Shown: positions 12,025 through 22,231 of the stretch, piece after piece
How the letters are laid out: every line of letters begins with the position of its first letter
Position numbering within the stretch: position 1 is the first letter of the stretch
Assembly: GCF_000004195.4 (NCBI RefSeq)
Contig: NC_030679.2
Coordinates: forward strand, 151,009,784-151,073,783
Direction: 5' to 3'
Length of the DNA: 64,000 bases
Source: Xenopus tropicalis
Lineage: Eukaryota > Chordata > Amphibia > Anura > Pipidae
Made by a program: the position numbers and the translations under genes
Notes under the pieces: generated by a model
What the model was told of the DNA's origin: nothing
Seen by the model: the letters and a program-made list of their open reading frames with translations, nothing else
Databases searched by the model: none

Positions 12025-12079
12025 ATGGCAGCTCCCCCCTATGTACTGGGTGCCCTTCTCTGGCTGCACCTCGCCCACG
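12025..12079 (+). CDS. nfam1: nfam1 exon 1: signal peptide
   Basis: The ATG at 12025 has C at -3 and G at +4 and opens MAAPPYVLGALLWLHLAHG, a short hydrophobic secretion signal. The exon ends one base into codon 19 at the donor CACG|GTATGT. The intron becomes a 24-bp repeat immediately after this donor, and the repeat unit itself contains GTATGT. Confidence 0.85.
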
Positions 12080-15000
12080 GTATGTGCTTGTATGTTATTG
12101 GGCCCCTGTGTGTGTATGTTATTGGGCCCCTGTGTGTGTATGTTATTGGGCCCCTGTGTGTGTATGTTATTGGGCCCCTGTGTGTGTATGTTATTGGGCC
12201 CCTGTGTGTGTATGTTATTGGGCCCCTGTGTGTGTATGTTATTGGGCCCCTGTGTGTGTATGTTATTGGGCCCCTGTGTGACTATGTTATTGGGCCCCTG
12301 TGTGTGTATGTTATTGGGCCCCTGTGTGTGTATGTTATTGGGCCCCTGTGTGTGTATGTTATTGGGCCCCTGTGTGTGTATGTTATTGGCCCCTGTGTGA
12401 CTATGTTATTGGGCCCCTGTGTGACTATGTTATTGGGCCCCTGTGTGTGTATGTTATTGGGCCCCTGTGTGTGTATGTTATTGGGCCCCTGTGTGACTAT
12501 GTTATTGGGCCCCTGTGTGTGTATGTTATTGGGCCCCTGTGTGTGTATGTTATTGGGCCCCTGTGTGTGTATGTTATTGGGCCCCTGTGTGTGTATGTTA
12601 TTGGGCCCCTGTGTGACTATGTTATTGGGCCCCTGTGTGACTATGTTATTGGGCCCCTGTGTGTGTATGTTATTGGGCCCCTGTGTGACTATGTTATTGG
12701 GCCCCTGTGTGACTATGTTATTGGGCCCCTGTGTGTGTATGTTATTGGGCCCCTGTGTGTGTATGTTATTGGGCCCCTGTGTGTGTATGTTATTGGGCCC
12801 CTGTGTGACTATGTTATTGGGCCCCTGTGTGTGTATGTTATTGGGCCCCTGTGTGTGTATGTTATTGGGCCCCTGTGTGTGTATGTTATTGGGCCCCTGT
12901 GTGTGTATGTTATTGGGCCCCTGTGTGTGTATGTTATTGGGCCCCTGTGTGTGTATGTTATTGGGCCCCTGTGTGTGTATGTTATTGGGCCCTTGTGTGT
13001 GTATGTTATTGGGCCCCTGTGTGTGGTATGTTATTGGGCCCCTGTGTGTGTATGTTATTGGGCCCCTGTGTGTGTATGTTATTGGGCCCCTGTGTGACTA
13101 TGTTATTGGCCCCTGTGTGTGTATGTTATTGGGCCCCTGTGTGTGTATGTTATTGGGCCCCTGTGTGTGTATGTTATTGGGCCCCTGTGTGTGTATGTTA
13201 TTGGGCCCCTGTGTGTGTATGTTATTGGGCCCCTGTGTGTGTATGTTATTGGGCCCCTGTGTGACTATGTTATTGGGCCCTGTGTGTGTATGTTATTGGG
13301 CCCCTGTGTGTGTATGTTATTGGGCCCCTGTGTGTGTATGTTATTGGGCCCCTGTGTGACTATGTTATTGGGCCCCTGTGTGTGTATGTTATTGGGCCCC
13401 TGTGTGTGTATGTTATTGGGCCCCCTGTGTGTGTATGTTATTGGGCCCCTGTGTGTGTATGTTATTGGGCCCCTGTGTGTGTATGTTATTGGGCCCCTGT
13501 GTGTGTATGTTATTGGGCCCCTGTGTGTGTATGTTTATTGGGCCCCTGTGTGTCTATGTTATTGGGCCCCTGTGTGTGTATGTTATTGGGCCCCTGTGTG
13601 ACTATGTTATTGGGCCCCTGTGTGTGTATGTTATTGGGCCCCTGTGTGTGTATGTTATTGGGCCCTTGTGTGTGTATGTTATTGGGCCCCTGTGGTGTGT
13701 ATGTTATTGGGCCCCTGTGTGTGTATGTTATTGGGCCCCTGTGTGTGTATGTTATTGGGCCCCTGTGTGTCTATGTTATTGGGCCCCTGTGTGACTATGT
13801 TATTGGGCCCCTGTGTGTGTATGTTATTGGGCCCCTGTGTGTGTATGTTATTGGGCCCCTGTGTGTGTATGTTATTGGGCCCCTGTGTGTGTATGTTATT
13901 GGGCCCCTGTGTGTGTATGTTATTGGGCCCCTGTGTGTGTATGTTATTGGGCCCCTGTGTGTGTATGTTATTGGGCCCCTGTGTGTGTATGTTATTGGGC
14001 CCCTGTGTGTGTATGTTATTGGGCCCCTGTGTGTGTATGTTATTGGGCCCCTGTGTGTGTATGTTATTGGGCCCCTGTGTGACTATGTTATTGGGCCCCT
14101 GTGTGTGTATGTTATTGGGCCCCTGTGTGTGTATGTTATTGGGCCCCTGTGTGTGTATGTTATTGGGCCCCTGTGTGTGTATGTTATTGGGCCCCTGTGT
14201 GTGTATGTTATTGGGCCCCTGTGTGTGTATGTTATTGGGCCCCTGTGTGTGTATGTTATTGGGCCCCTGTGTGACTATGTTATTGGGCCCCTGTGTGTGT
14301 ATGTTATTGGGCCCCTGTGTGTGTATGTTATTGGGCCCCTGTGTGTGTATGTTATTGGGCCCCTGTGTGTGTATGTTATTGGGCCCTTGTGTGTGTATGT
14401 TATTGGGCCCCTGTGTGTGTATGTTATTGGGCCCCTGTGTGTGTATGTTATTGGGCCCCTGTGTGACTATGTTATTGGGCCCCTGTGTGTGTATGTTATT
14501 GGGCCCCTGTGTGTGTATGTTATTGGGCCCTTGGTGTGTATGTTATGGCCCTGTGTGTATGTTATTGGGCCCCTGTGTGTGTATGTTATTGGGCCCCTGT
14601 GTGTGTATGTTATTGGGCCCCTGTGTGTGTATGTTATTGGGCCCCTGTGTGTGTATGTTATTGGGCCCCTGTGTGTGTATGTTATTGGGCCCCTGTGTGT
14701 GTATGTTATTGGGGCCCCTGTGTGTGTATGTTATTGGGCCCCTGTGTGTGTATGTTATTGGGCCCCTGTGTGACTATGTTATTGGGCCCCTGTGTGTCTA
14801 TGTTATTGGGCCCCTGTGTGTGTATGTTATTGGGCCCCTGTGTGTGTATGTTATTGGGCCCCTGTGTGTGTATGTTATTGGGCCCCTGTGTGTGTATGTT
14901 ATTGGGCCCCTGTGTGACTATGTTATTGGGCCCCTGTGTGTCTATGTTATTGGGCCCCTGTGTGTGTATGTTATTGGGGCCCCTGTGTGTGTATGTTATT

Positions 15001-18000
15001 GGGCCCCTGTGTGTGTATGTTATTGGGCCCCTGTGTGACTATGTTATTGGGCCCCCTGTGTGTGTATGTTATTGGGCCCCTGTGTGTGTATGTTATTGGG
15101 CCCCTGTGTGACTATGTTATTGGGCCCCTGTGTGTGTATGTTATTGGGCCCCTGTGTGTGTATGTTATTGGGCCCCTGTGTGTGTATGTTATTGGGCCCC
15201 TGTGTGTGTATGTTATTGGGCCCCTGTGTGTGTATGTTATTGGGCCCCTGTGTGTGTATGTTATTGGGCCCCTGTGTGTGTATGTTATTGGGCCCCTGTG
15301 TGACTATGTTATTGGGCCCCTGTGTGTGTATGTTATTGGGCCCCTGTGTGTGTATGTTATTGGGCCCCTGTGTGTGTATGTTATTGGGCCCCTGTGTGTG
15401 TATGTTATTGGGCCTTGTGTGTGTATGTTATTGGGCCCCTGTGTGTGTATGTTATTGGGCCCCTGTGTGTGTATGTTATTGGGCCCCTGTGTGACTATGT
15501 TATTGGGCCCCTGTGTGTGTATGTTATTGGGCCCCTGTGTGTGTATGTTATTGGGCCCTTGTGTGTGTATGTTATTGGGCCCCTGTGTGTGTATGTTATT
15601 GGGCCCCTGTGTGTGTATGTTATTGGGCCCCTGTGTGTGTATGTTATTGGGCCCCTGTGTGTCTATGTTATTGGGCCCCTGTGTGACTATGTTATTGGGC
15701 CCCTGTGTGTGTATGTTATTGGGCCCCTGTGTGTGTATGTTATTGGGCCCCTGTGTGTGTATGTTATTGGGCCCCTGTGTGTGTATGTTATTGGGCCCCT
15801 GTGTGTGTATGTTATTGGGCCCCTGTGTGTGTATGTTATTGGGCCCCTGTGTGTGTATGTTATTGGGCCCCTGTGTGTGTATGTTATTGGGCCCCTGTGT
15901 GACTATGTTATTGGGCCCCTGTGTGTCTATGTTATAGGGCCCCTGTGTGACTATGTTATTGGGCCCCTGTGTGTGTATGTTATTGGGCCCCTGTGTGTGT
16001 ATGTTATTGGGCCCCTGTGTGTGTATGTTATTGGGCCCCTGTGTGTGTATGTTATTGGGCCCCTGTGTGTGTATGTTATTGGGCCCCCTGTGTGTGTATG
16101 TTATTGGGCCCCTGTGTGTGTATGTTATTGGGCCCCTGTGTGTGTATGTTATTGGGCCCCTGTGTGTGTATGTTATTGGGCCCCTGTGTGACTATGTTAT
16201 TGGGCCCCTGTGTGTGTATGTTATTGGGCCCCTGTGTGTGTATGTTATTGGGCCCCTGTGTGTGTATGTTATTGGGCCCCTGTGTGTGTATGTTATTGGG
16301 CCCCTGTGTGTGTATGTTATTGGGCCCTGTGTGTGTATGTTATTGGGCCCCTGTGTGTCCTATGTTATTGGGCCCCTGTGTGACTATGTTATTGGGCCCC
16401 TGTGTGTCTATGTTATTGGGCCCCTGTGTGTGTATGTTATTGGGCCCCTGTGTGTGTATGTTATTGGGCCCCTGTGTGTGTATGTTATTGGGCCCCTGTG
16501 TGTGTATGTTATTGGGCCCCTGTGTGTGTATGTTATTGGGCCCCTGTGTGTCTATGTTATTGGGCCCCTGTGTGACTATGTTATTGGGCCCCTGTGTGAC
16601 TATGTTATTGGGCCCCTGTGTGTGTATGTTATTGGGCCCCTGTGTGTGTATGTTATTGGGCCCCTGTGTGTGTATGTTATTGCCCCTGTGTGCTATGTAT
16701 TGGCCCTGTGTGACTATGTTATTGGGCCCCTGTGTGTCTATGTTATTGGGCCGCCTGTGTGACTATGTTATTGGGCCCTGTGTGTGTTGTTATTGGGCCT
16801 CTGTGTGTGTAATGTTATGGGGCCCCTGTGTGTCTATGGTTATTGGGCCCCCTGTGTGACTATGTTATTGGGCCCTGTGTGTGTATGTTATTGGGCCCCC
16901 TGTGTGTGTATGTTATTGGGCCCCTGTGTGACTATGTTATTGGCCCTGTGTGTCTATGTTATTGGGCCCCTGTGTGACTATGTTATTGGGCCCTGTGTGA
17001 CATGTTATTGGCCCCTGTGTGTGTATGTTATTGGGCCCCTGTGTGTGTATGTTTTGGGCCCCTGTGTGTGTATGTTATTGGGCCCCTGTGTGTGTATGTT
17101 ATTGGGCCCCTGTGTGTGTATGTTATTGGGCCCCCTGTGTGTATGTTATGGGCCCTGTGTGTGTATGTTATTGGGCCCCTGTGTGACTATGTTATTGGGC
17201 CCCTGTGTGTGTTATGTTATTGGGCCCCTGTGTGTGTATGTTATTGGGCCCCTGTGTGTGTATGTTATTGGGCCCCTGTGTGTGTATGTTATTGGGCCCC
17301 TGTGTGACTATGTTATTGGGCCCCTGTGTGTGTATGTTATTGGGCCCCTGTGTGATGTATGTTATTGGGCCCCTGTGTGTGTATTTATTGGGGCCCCTGT
17401 GTGTCTATGTTATTGGTCCCCTGTGTGACTATGTTATTGGGCCCCTGTGTGTCTATGTTATTGGTCCCCTGTGTGGACTATGTTATTGGGCCCCTGTGTG
17501 TGTATGTTATTGGCCCCTGTGTGTGTATTTTATTGGGCCCCTGTGTGTGTATGTTATTGGGCCCCTGTGTGTCTATGTTATTGGTCCCCTGTGTGACTAT
17601 GTTATTGGGCCCCTGTGTGTGTATGTTATTGGGCCCCTGTGTGTGTATGTTATTGGGCCCCTGTGTGTGTATGTTATTGGGCCCCTGTGTGTGTATGTTA
17701 TTGGGCCCCTGTGTGTGTATGTTATTGGGCCCCTGTGTGACTATAAATAATAAAATAACAATGTGATATTTCCCTCTCATGTTCCCCCAGGGTGCGAGCA
17801 GCTCCAGGTCTCCCAGGGGCCCCAGGTTACGGTCGCACTGACGGGCACCCCGGTCCCTATTGATTGTCACATACACTTTACAAACAGAGCGATTGGCACC
17901 CCCATCTATTCAGCAGTGGAACGCGCCAATCCCGCGGGCCCAACCAAGCTGAGTGAGCAAGCAGTATCCACCCCAGATACCAATGGCACCGAAACGATAA

Positions 18001-21000
18001 CCCACAGTATCCGTGCCGACGGGCAGTCTGCCATGTACTACTGTGTCGCGACGTGTCTGGCCCCCATAAAGTCCAGCAGCGGAACCTACATACATGTGAG
18101 AGGTATGGAATGTACCATATGCACACCCCATGGGGGGGGGGGGCACAGTCTCTAAGATCCTTCTCTTGTCTCTTGTACGTAGATAATGGGTTTGTGAGAC
18201 CCCCGGACCCCTCTTCTCGCCTACAGTCCAGTTTGATTGCCCTGCTGGTCCTGCTCCTGCTCCTGTCGGCCACAGGGACTGCCCTGCTGCTGCTCCCATT
18301 TATTTGGAAGAGAAAGGTGATGTATGGCGTTGGCATGGCGTGGCACCTTCTGTAGAGCATTTCCTACTCTTCTATTCCAACCCATTTTCTCTCCCAACAG
18401 GGTGACTCCCCACCCATGCCCCACAGTTCCACTGACCCCAGGGGCTCAAAATCCCCACAAGGGGACAAAGAGGCCTCCAGTTCAGTTTATGCGGTGAGTA
18501 GTTATTGTTTATTGCGTTTCACTCCTGTTGGGCGTGCCATTAGTCAACTGCCTGCCCTATGCTGCCTGTGTGTGCCATACTCTGCCTGCCCTATGCTGCC
18601 TGTGTGTGCCATACTCTGCCTGCCCTACCCTGCCTGTGTGTGCCATCCTCTGCCTGCCCTACCCTGCCTGTGTGTGCCATACTCTGCCTGCCCTACCCTG
18701 CCTGTGTGTGCCATCCTCTGCCTGCCCTACCCTGCCTGTGTGTGCCATACTCTGCCTGCCCTACCCTGCCTGTGTGTGCCATCCTCTGCCTGCCCTACCC
18801 TGCCTGTGTGTGCCATACTCTGCCTGCCCTACCCTGCCTGTGTGTGCCATACTCTGCCTGCCCTACCCTGCCTGTGTGTGCCATACTCTGCCTGCCCTAC
18901 CCTGCCTGTGTGTGCCATACTCTGACTGCCCTACCCTGCCTGTGTGTGCCATACTCTGCCTGCCCTACCCTGCCTGTGTGTGCCATACTCTGCCTGCCCT
19001 ACCCTGCCTGTGTGTGCCATACTCTGCCTGCCCTACCCTGCCTGTGTGTGCCATACTCTGCCTGCCCTACCCTGCCTGTGTGTGCCATACTCTGCCTGCC
19101 TACCCCTGCCTGTGTGTGCCATACTCTGCCTGCCCTACCCTGCCTGTGTGTGCCATACTCTGCCTAGCCTATGCTGCCTGTGTGTGCCATACTCTGCCTG
19201 CCCTACCCTGCCTGTGTGTGCCATACTCTGCCTGCCCTATCCTGCCTGTGTGTGCCATACTCTGCCTGCCTTACCCTGCCTGTGTGTGCCATACTCTGCC
19301 TAGCCTATGCTGCCTGTGGGAGGTGAACCTGGCAGGGGTTTGTTCTGGGAGTTTGTTAGCAGTTGGAAATAGTCATTATATGGCGCCTAAGGTGTGTAAT
19401 TATATGCTGGGGGTTGCTGTGCTATCCACAGGGGAGGAGCCATATGGATTTCAGGGTGTGGCTTAATATGGCATAATATAATTCTTTCACATATGAATGA
19501 AGAGGGATATCCCTACAGTGGGTTTTTTTCTGCGCCACCACCATTAATGTGGGGATGGTCTTAAAAGCTCTTGTGATAACATGGGTGTGGTTTGAACTGG
19601 GTACGGTTTAAAAAATGGGAGTGGTCAAAACTGTCTTCCATTATCGGCCTCCACCACATAGGCCAGGAAAATCAGTACCACAGAAGTTGGACAGTTTAGA
19701 ACCTTGAGGCCTGGGTGTCAGGGTACCAGGGAACCTGCCAGTGGGCCCCAGTCTATTTCCACCATAGAGTCACGTCCCATCAATACCATTGAGGCCTGGG
19801 TATCGGGTTCTCTGGCGGCCCCTAGTGGCCATATGGCTCTTGGCTATAGTTATTGAGCTCAGTAAGTCTGCAAAATGGAGACTCAGTTGCTCAGAAGACA
19901 TCCCCCATCATAGCATTCCACTAGCCCACAAGGCTTTCTTCTATGTTACATCTCTCTACTTCTATCTACTAGGATGAGGCATACAGGCAGCAGGGCCATG
20001 GGAAGAATTATTTTATACAGATGTTGGGGTGCAGCAGCAATACTCTAACCATATGTTCAGTACTTTCCATGTGTCTCTGTGTGTTTCTCCTGTGCCATTA
20101 GGCACCCTAGAGAGACCCCGGGGGTGTTCATGCTGTAGGAACTGACCCCCACCCCAGTTACAGAAGCTGCTGAGGGCAAGAACTGGACTCTCTCTGAATC
20201 ACATGATCTCATAGATTTATTTCTTCCTTCAGTCTTTAACGCCCCGTCCTGACTCTCAGCTCTATGATACCCTGGAGAAGGCGACCCCGTTACCCAAGGG
20301 AAAGGTAAGACTTGACTGTACTCAAATCCCTCACGTTCCCCTTCACCAACTCTTGCCCCTATTGCTCATTACCTCTTGCCCCTATTGCTCATTACCTCTT
20401 GCCCCTATTGCTCATTACCTCTTGCCCCTATTGCTCATTACCTCTTGCCCCTATTGCTCATTACCTCTTGCCCCTATTGCTCATTACCTCTTGCCCCTAT
20501 TGCTCATTACCTCTTGCCCCTATTGCTCATTACTCTTGCCCCTATTGCTCATTACCACTTGCCCCTATTGCTCATTACCTCTTGCCCCTATTGCTCATTA
20601 CCTCTTGCCCCTATTGCTCATTACCTCTTGCCCCTATTGCTCATTACCTCTTGCCCCTATTGCTCATTACCTCTTGCCCCTATTGCTCATTACCTCTTGC
20701 CCCTATTGCTCATTACCTCTTGCCCCTATTGCTCATTACCACTTGCCCCTATTGCTCATTACCTTTGCCCCTATTGCTCATTACCTCTTGCCCCTATTGC
20801 TCATTACCTCTTGCCCCTATTGCTCATTACCTCTTGCCCCTATTGCTCATTACCTCTTGCCCCTATTGCTCATTACCCTTGCCCCTATTGCTCATTACCC
20901 TTGCCCCTATTGCTCATTACCTCTTGCCCCTATTGCTCATTACCTCTTGCCCCCTATTGCTCATTACCACTTGCCCCTATTGCTCATTACCTCTTGCCCC

Positions 21001-22159
21001 TATTGCTCATTACCTCTTGCCCCTATTGCTCATTACCTCTTGCCCCTATTGCTCATTACCACTTGCCCCTATTGCTCATTACCTCTTGCCCCTATTGCTC
21101 ATTACCTCTTGCCCCTATTGCTCATTACCTCTTGCCCCTATTGCTCATTACCACTTGCCCCTATTGCTCATTACCTCTTGCCCCTATTGCTCATTACCTC
21201 TTGCCCCTATTGTCTACTAATTGCCCCTTTTGTCTTTATTTCTGTAGGTACTTAATGTGGAGACCCACCAGAGCCCCAAAGCCAAGCCCACCCCCCAGGT
21301 AATGTGGCCCCCACTCTATGTAACAGCCCATTATATCTATATAATGCACAAAATCCATAAATATCCCTGACAGCCTTATTAATGGGGCTTAGTGATGTCA
21401 TCAGTTGTAAGCGGCACCTATGATGTAACGTCTGTCACATGACTTGTGTGTTATTATAAATGCACAACGCAGGGCTGCCGCCACTTCCCCACTGTGCGCA
21501 CTTGTGAATGAGCCCTAATATCACTGATGTACAAAGTAACATGGCGGTGTATGATCTGCGCAGGTGAAACCGACTGCTGCCCAAGGACCGACCCGCGGAG
21601 GAAGCAAGAGACCCGCGCTGAAGCTGGTAATGCCAACTGCAACTCCCTGCACTGTGACCGGGAGTCGTGCCATAGACCTGGGCACAGGGCATAGCGGCTG
21701 GGCTGCTGTCACTTACCTGAGCTTAGGGACTTACAATATACAGCACATATACAATATAACACAATACAAGGCTGATTAGTAATGAACTCAGATATCCATG
21801 ACATGGCAGCAGAGAAACCAATGCAGCCTGCAGCAGAATGAATTCATAATCAGCAATGTAAATCTAGCCCTGTCATTCTCTATAATGTAGTTCCCCTGCT
21901 AGGGCCCATTGCTTACCCCCCAAAGCCTGTAGCACCCCCACAATACTGATGTACGGAATACACGGTTCAGTTGGGGATTTAGCAAGAGCTCTTTGCAGGC
22001 TGATTTGTGAAAGTGTTGGGTATTTGGGCGTATTGGGTGTCGGTATATACACCCGGGGCTGGGCGGCTCTGTCTCTCTGTAACAATATCCATTTGTCTTT
22101 TCCAGAAGCCAAGAAGGAGCAACACAGAACAAGATCTGTATGAAAACGTCAAACAATAG
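12025..22159 (+). CDS. nfam1: nfam1: ITAM-bearing Ig-domain membrane receptor (spliced, 8 coding exons)
   Basis: Joining 12025-12079, 17791-18102, 18183-18316, 18401-18493, 20233-20304, 21248-21298, 21564-21626 and 22106-22159 gives 834 nt and 277 residues plus stop, with every junction in phase and GT-AG. The human protein is about 270 residues. Order: signal peptide (1-19), V-type Ig domain with C44 and C103 in a YYC context, sequon N83-G-T, stalk, transmembrane helix about 140-163, KRK stop-transfer, ITAM Y197-A-S-L200 x8 Y209-D-T-L212, and a C-terminal Y272-E-N-V. The SGTYIHVRDNGF...PP segment before the helix closely resembles the corresponding human NFAM1 segment as I remember it. NFAM1 is known to signal through its ITAM via Syk-family kinases to NFAT in myeloid and B cells. 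Intron 1 (5.7 kb), much of intron 4 and intron 5 are minisatellite. Assignment is by recognition, not alignment. Confidence 0.88.
12080..17743. repeat. 24-bp minisatellite filling nfam1 intron 1, about 236 copies
   Basis: The unit is ATTGGGCCCCTGTGTGTGTA plus TGTT, with frequent TGTGACTATG and TGTGTCTATG variants. It begins at the exon 1 donor (GTATGTGCTTGTATGTTATTG) and stops about 47 bp before the exon 2 acceptor. The TGTGACTATG variant recurs at 14081, 14273 and 14465, exactly 192 bp or eight units apart, showing higher-order structure. The period is a multiple of three, which explains the very long VYVIGPLC / CMLLGPCV / VCYWAPVC open frames. Positions 16,680-17,530 are rich in single-base deletions. 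Confidence 0.97.
17791..18102 (+). CDS. nfam1: nfam1 exon 2: V-type Ig domain
   Basis: The acceptor CCCCCAG|GG and donor AGAG|GTATGG enclose 312 nt. It encodes residues 19-122: EQLQVSQGPQVTVALTGTPV, then C44, the sequon N83-G-T, ADGQSAMYYC (C103) and SGTYIHVR. The D-x-G-x-x-x-Y-x-C spacing is typical of the F strand of a V-set domain. An additional cysteine, C107, follows four residues later. Confidence 0.9.
18183..18316 (+). CDS. nfam1: nfam1 exon 3: stalk and transmembrane helix
   Basis: Flanked by TGTACGTAG| and AAAG|GTGATG, in phase with exons 2 and 4. It encodes the stalk DNGFVRPPDPSSRLQSS, then a leucine-rich helix (about residues 140-163) containing SATGTALLLLP, then WKRK. No charged residue lies in the helix, so partnering with an ITAM adaptor is not needed, as expected for a receptor with its own ITAM. 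A frog-length intron of 80 bp precedes it. Confidence 0.88.
18401..18493 (+). CDS. nfam1: nfam1 exon 4: first half of ITAM
   Basis: The 93-nt exon lies between CTCCCAACAG| and TATGCG|GTGAGT, phase 0 at both ends. It encodes a proline/serine-rich juxtamembrane segment ending SSSVYA, so the first ITAM tyrosine (Y197) is two codons from the donor. Confidence 0.85.
18546..19318. repeat. 34-bp minisatellite in nfam1 intron 4, about 23 copies
   Basis: Units of 34 bp contain CTGCCTGCCCTACCCTGCCT and GTGTGTGCCATACT, with ATCCT and CTATGCTG variants. The array begins about 50 bp after the exon 4 donor. Open frames reading VCHTLPALPCLC-type strings are repeat translations. Confidence 0.95.
19319..20232. 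other. Remainder of nfam1 intron 4, probable interspersed repeats
   Basis: About 910 bp without tandem arrays. GAGGCCTGGGT occurs twice about 80 bp apart (near 19,707 and 19,791). The stretch around 19,580-19,670 (GTGTGGTTTGAACTGGGTAC ... ATTATCGGCCTCCACCACAT) resembles dispersed frog repeats from memory. A CTCF-like sequence on the minus strand lies near 19,815-19,830 (GGCCACTAGGGGCCGC). No additional exon is supported. Confidence 0.4.
20233..20304 (+). CDS. nfam1: nfam1 exon 5: second half of ITAM
   Basis: The acceptor CTTCCTTCAG| and donor GGAAAG|GTAAGA bound 72 nt, phase 0. It encodes SLTPRPDSQLYDTLEKATPL and PKGK. S-L completes the first YxxL, and Y209-D-T-L is the second, eight residues after L200, within the ITAM spacing of 6-8. 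Confidence 0.86.
20352..21212. repeat. 23-bp minisatellite filling nfam1 intron 5, about 37 copies
   Basis: The unit is CTTGCCCCTATTGCTCATTA plus CCT, with CCACTTG and CCCTTG variants. It begins about 48 bp after the exon 5 donor and ends about 35 bp before the exon 6 acceptor. As a result, the pyrimidine-rich repeat leads directly into the 3' splice-site region. Confidence 0.95.
21248..21298 (+). CDS. nfam1: nfam1 exon 6: cytoplasmic tail
   Basis: A 51-nt phase-0 exon between TTTCTGTAG| and CCCCAG|GTAATG, encoding VLNVETHQSPKAKPTPQ. It is short and without a motif. It is accepted because its frame and splice sites join exons 5 and 7 without a stop. It could be alternatively skipped without a frameshift. 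Confidence 0.7.
21564..21626 (+). CDS. nfam1: nfam1 exon 7: basic cytoplasmic tail
   Basis: A 63-nt phase-0 exon between ATCTGCGCAG| and AAGCTG|GTAATG. It encodes a basic segment with PTRGGSKRPALKL. No known motif is present. Support comes from splice consensus and frame continuity. Introns 6 (265 bp) and 7 (479 bp) on either side are free of tandem arrays. Confidence 0.7.
22106..22159 (+). CDS. nfam1: nfam1 exon 8: C-terminal YENV and stop
   Basis: After the acceptor TTTTCCAG| the exon encodes KPRRSNTEQDLYENVKQ and TAG at 22157-22159. Y-E-N-V fits the Grb2-type SH2 ligand YxN. Human NFAM1 also ends in a VYENL-like peptide as I remember it, which supports orthology. Confidence 0.83.
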   Translation, partial: KPRRSNTEQDLYENVKQ

Positions 22160-22198
22160 GATATTTGGTTTCCCTTTGTACCCCCATCAGTATTTACT

Positions 22199-22204
22199 AA
22201 TAAA
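22199..22204 (+). terminator. nfam1: nfam1 poly(A) signal
   Basis: AATAAA lies 40 bp after the nfam1 stop codon, giving a very short 3' UTR. The 68-bp minisatellite begins about 30 bp further on, so the cleavage site falls next to or inside its first unit. Confidence 0.8.
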
Positions 22205-22231
22205 GGTCTTTAATAGCTAAACTGAAAGAGG

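Noticed and set aside
12025..17766. Plus-strand frames of 8-residue repeats (VYVIGPLC) continuing from the nfam1 start codon
   Set aside because: The first exon could in principle read into the array, but the donor at 12,079/12,080, the in-phase Ig exon at 17,791 and the NFAM1 match show that it is intronic.
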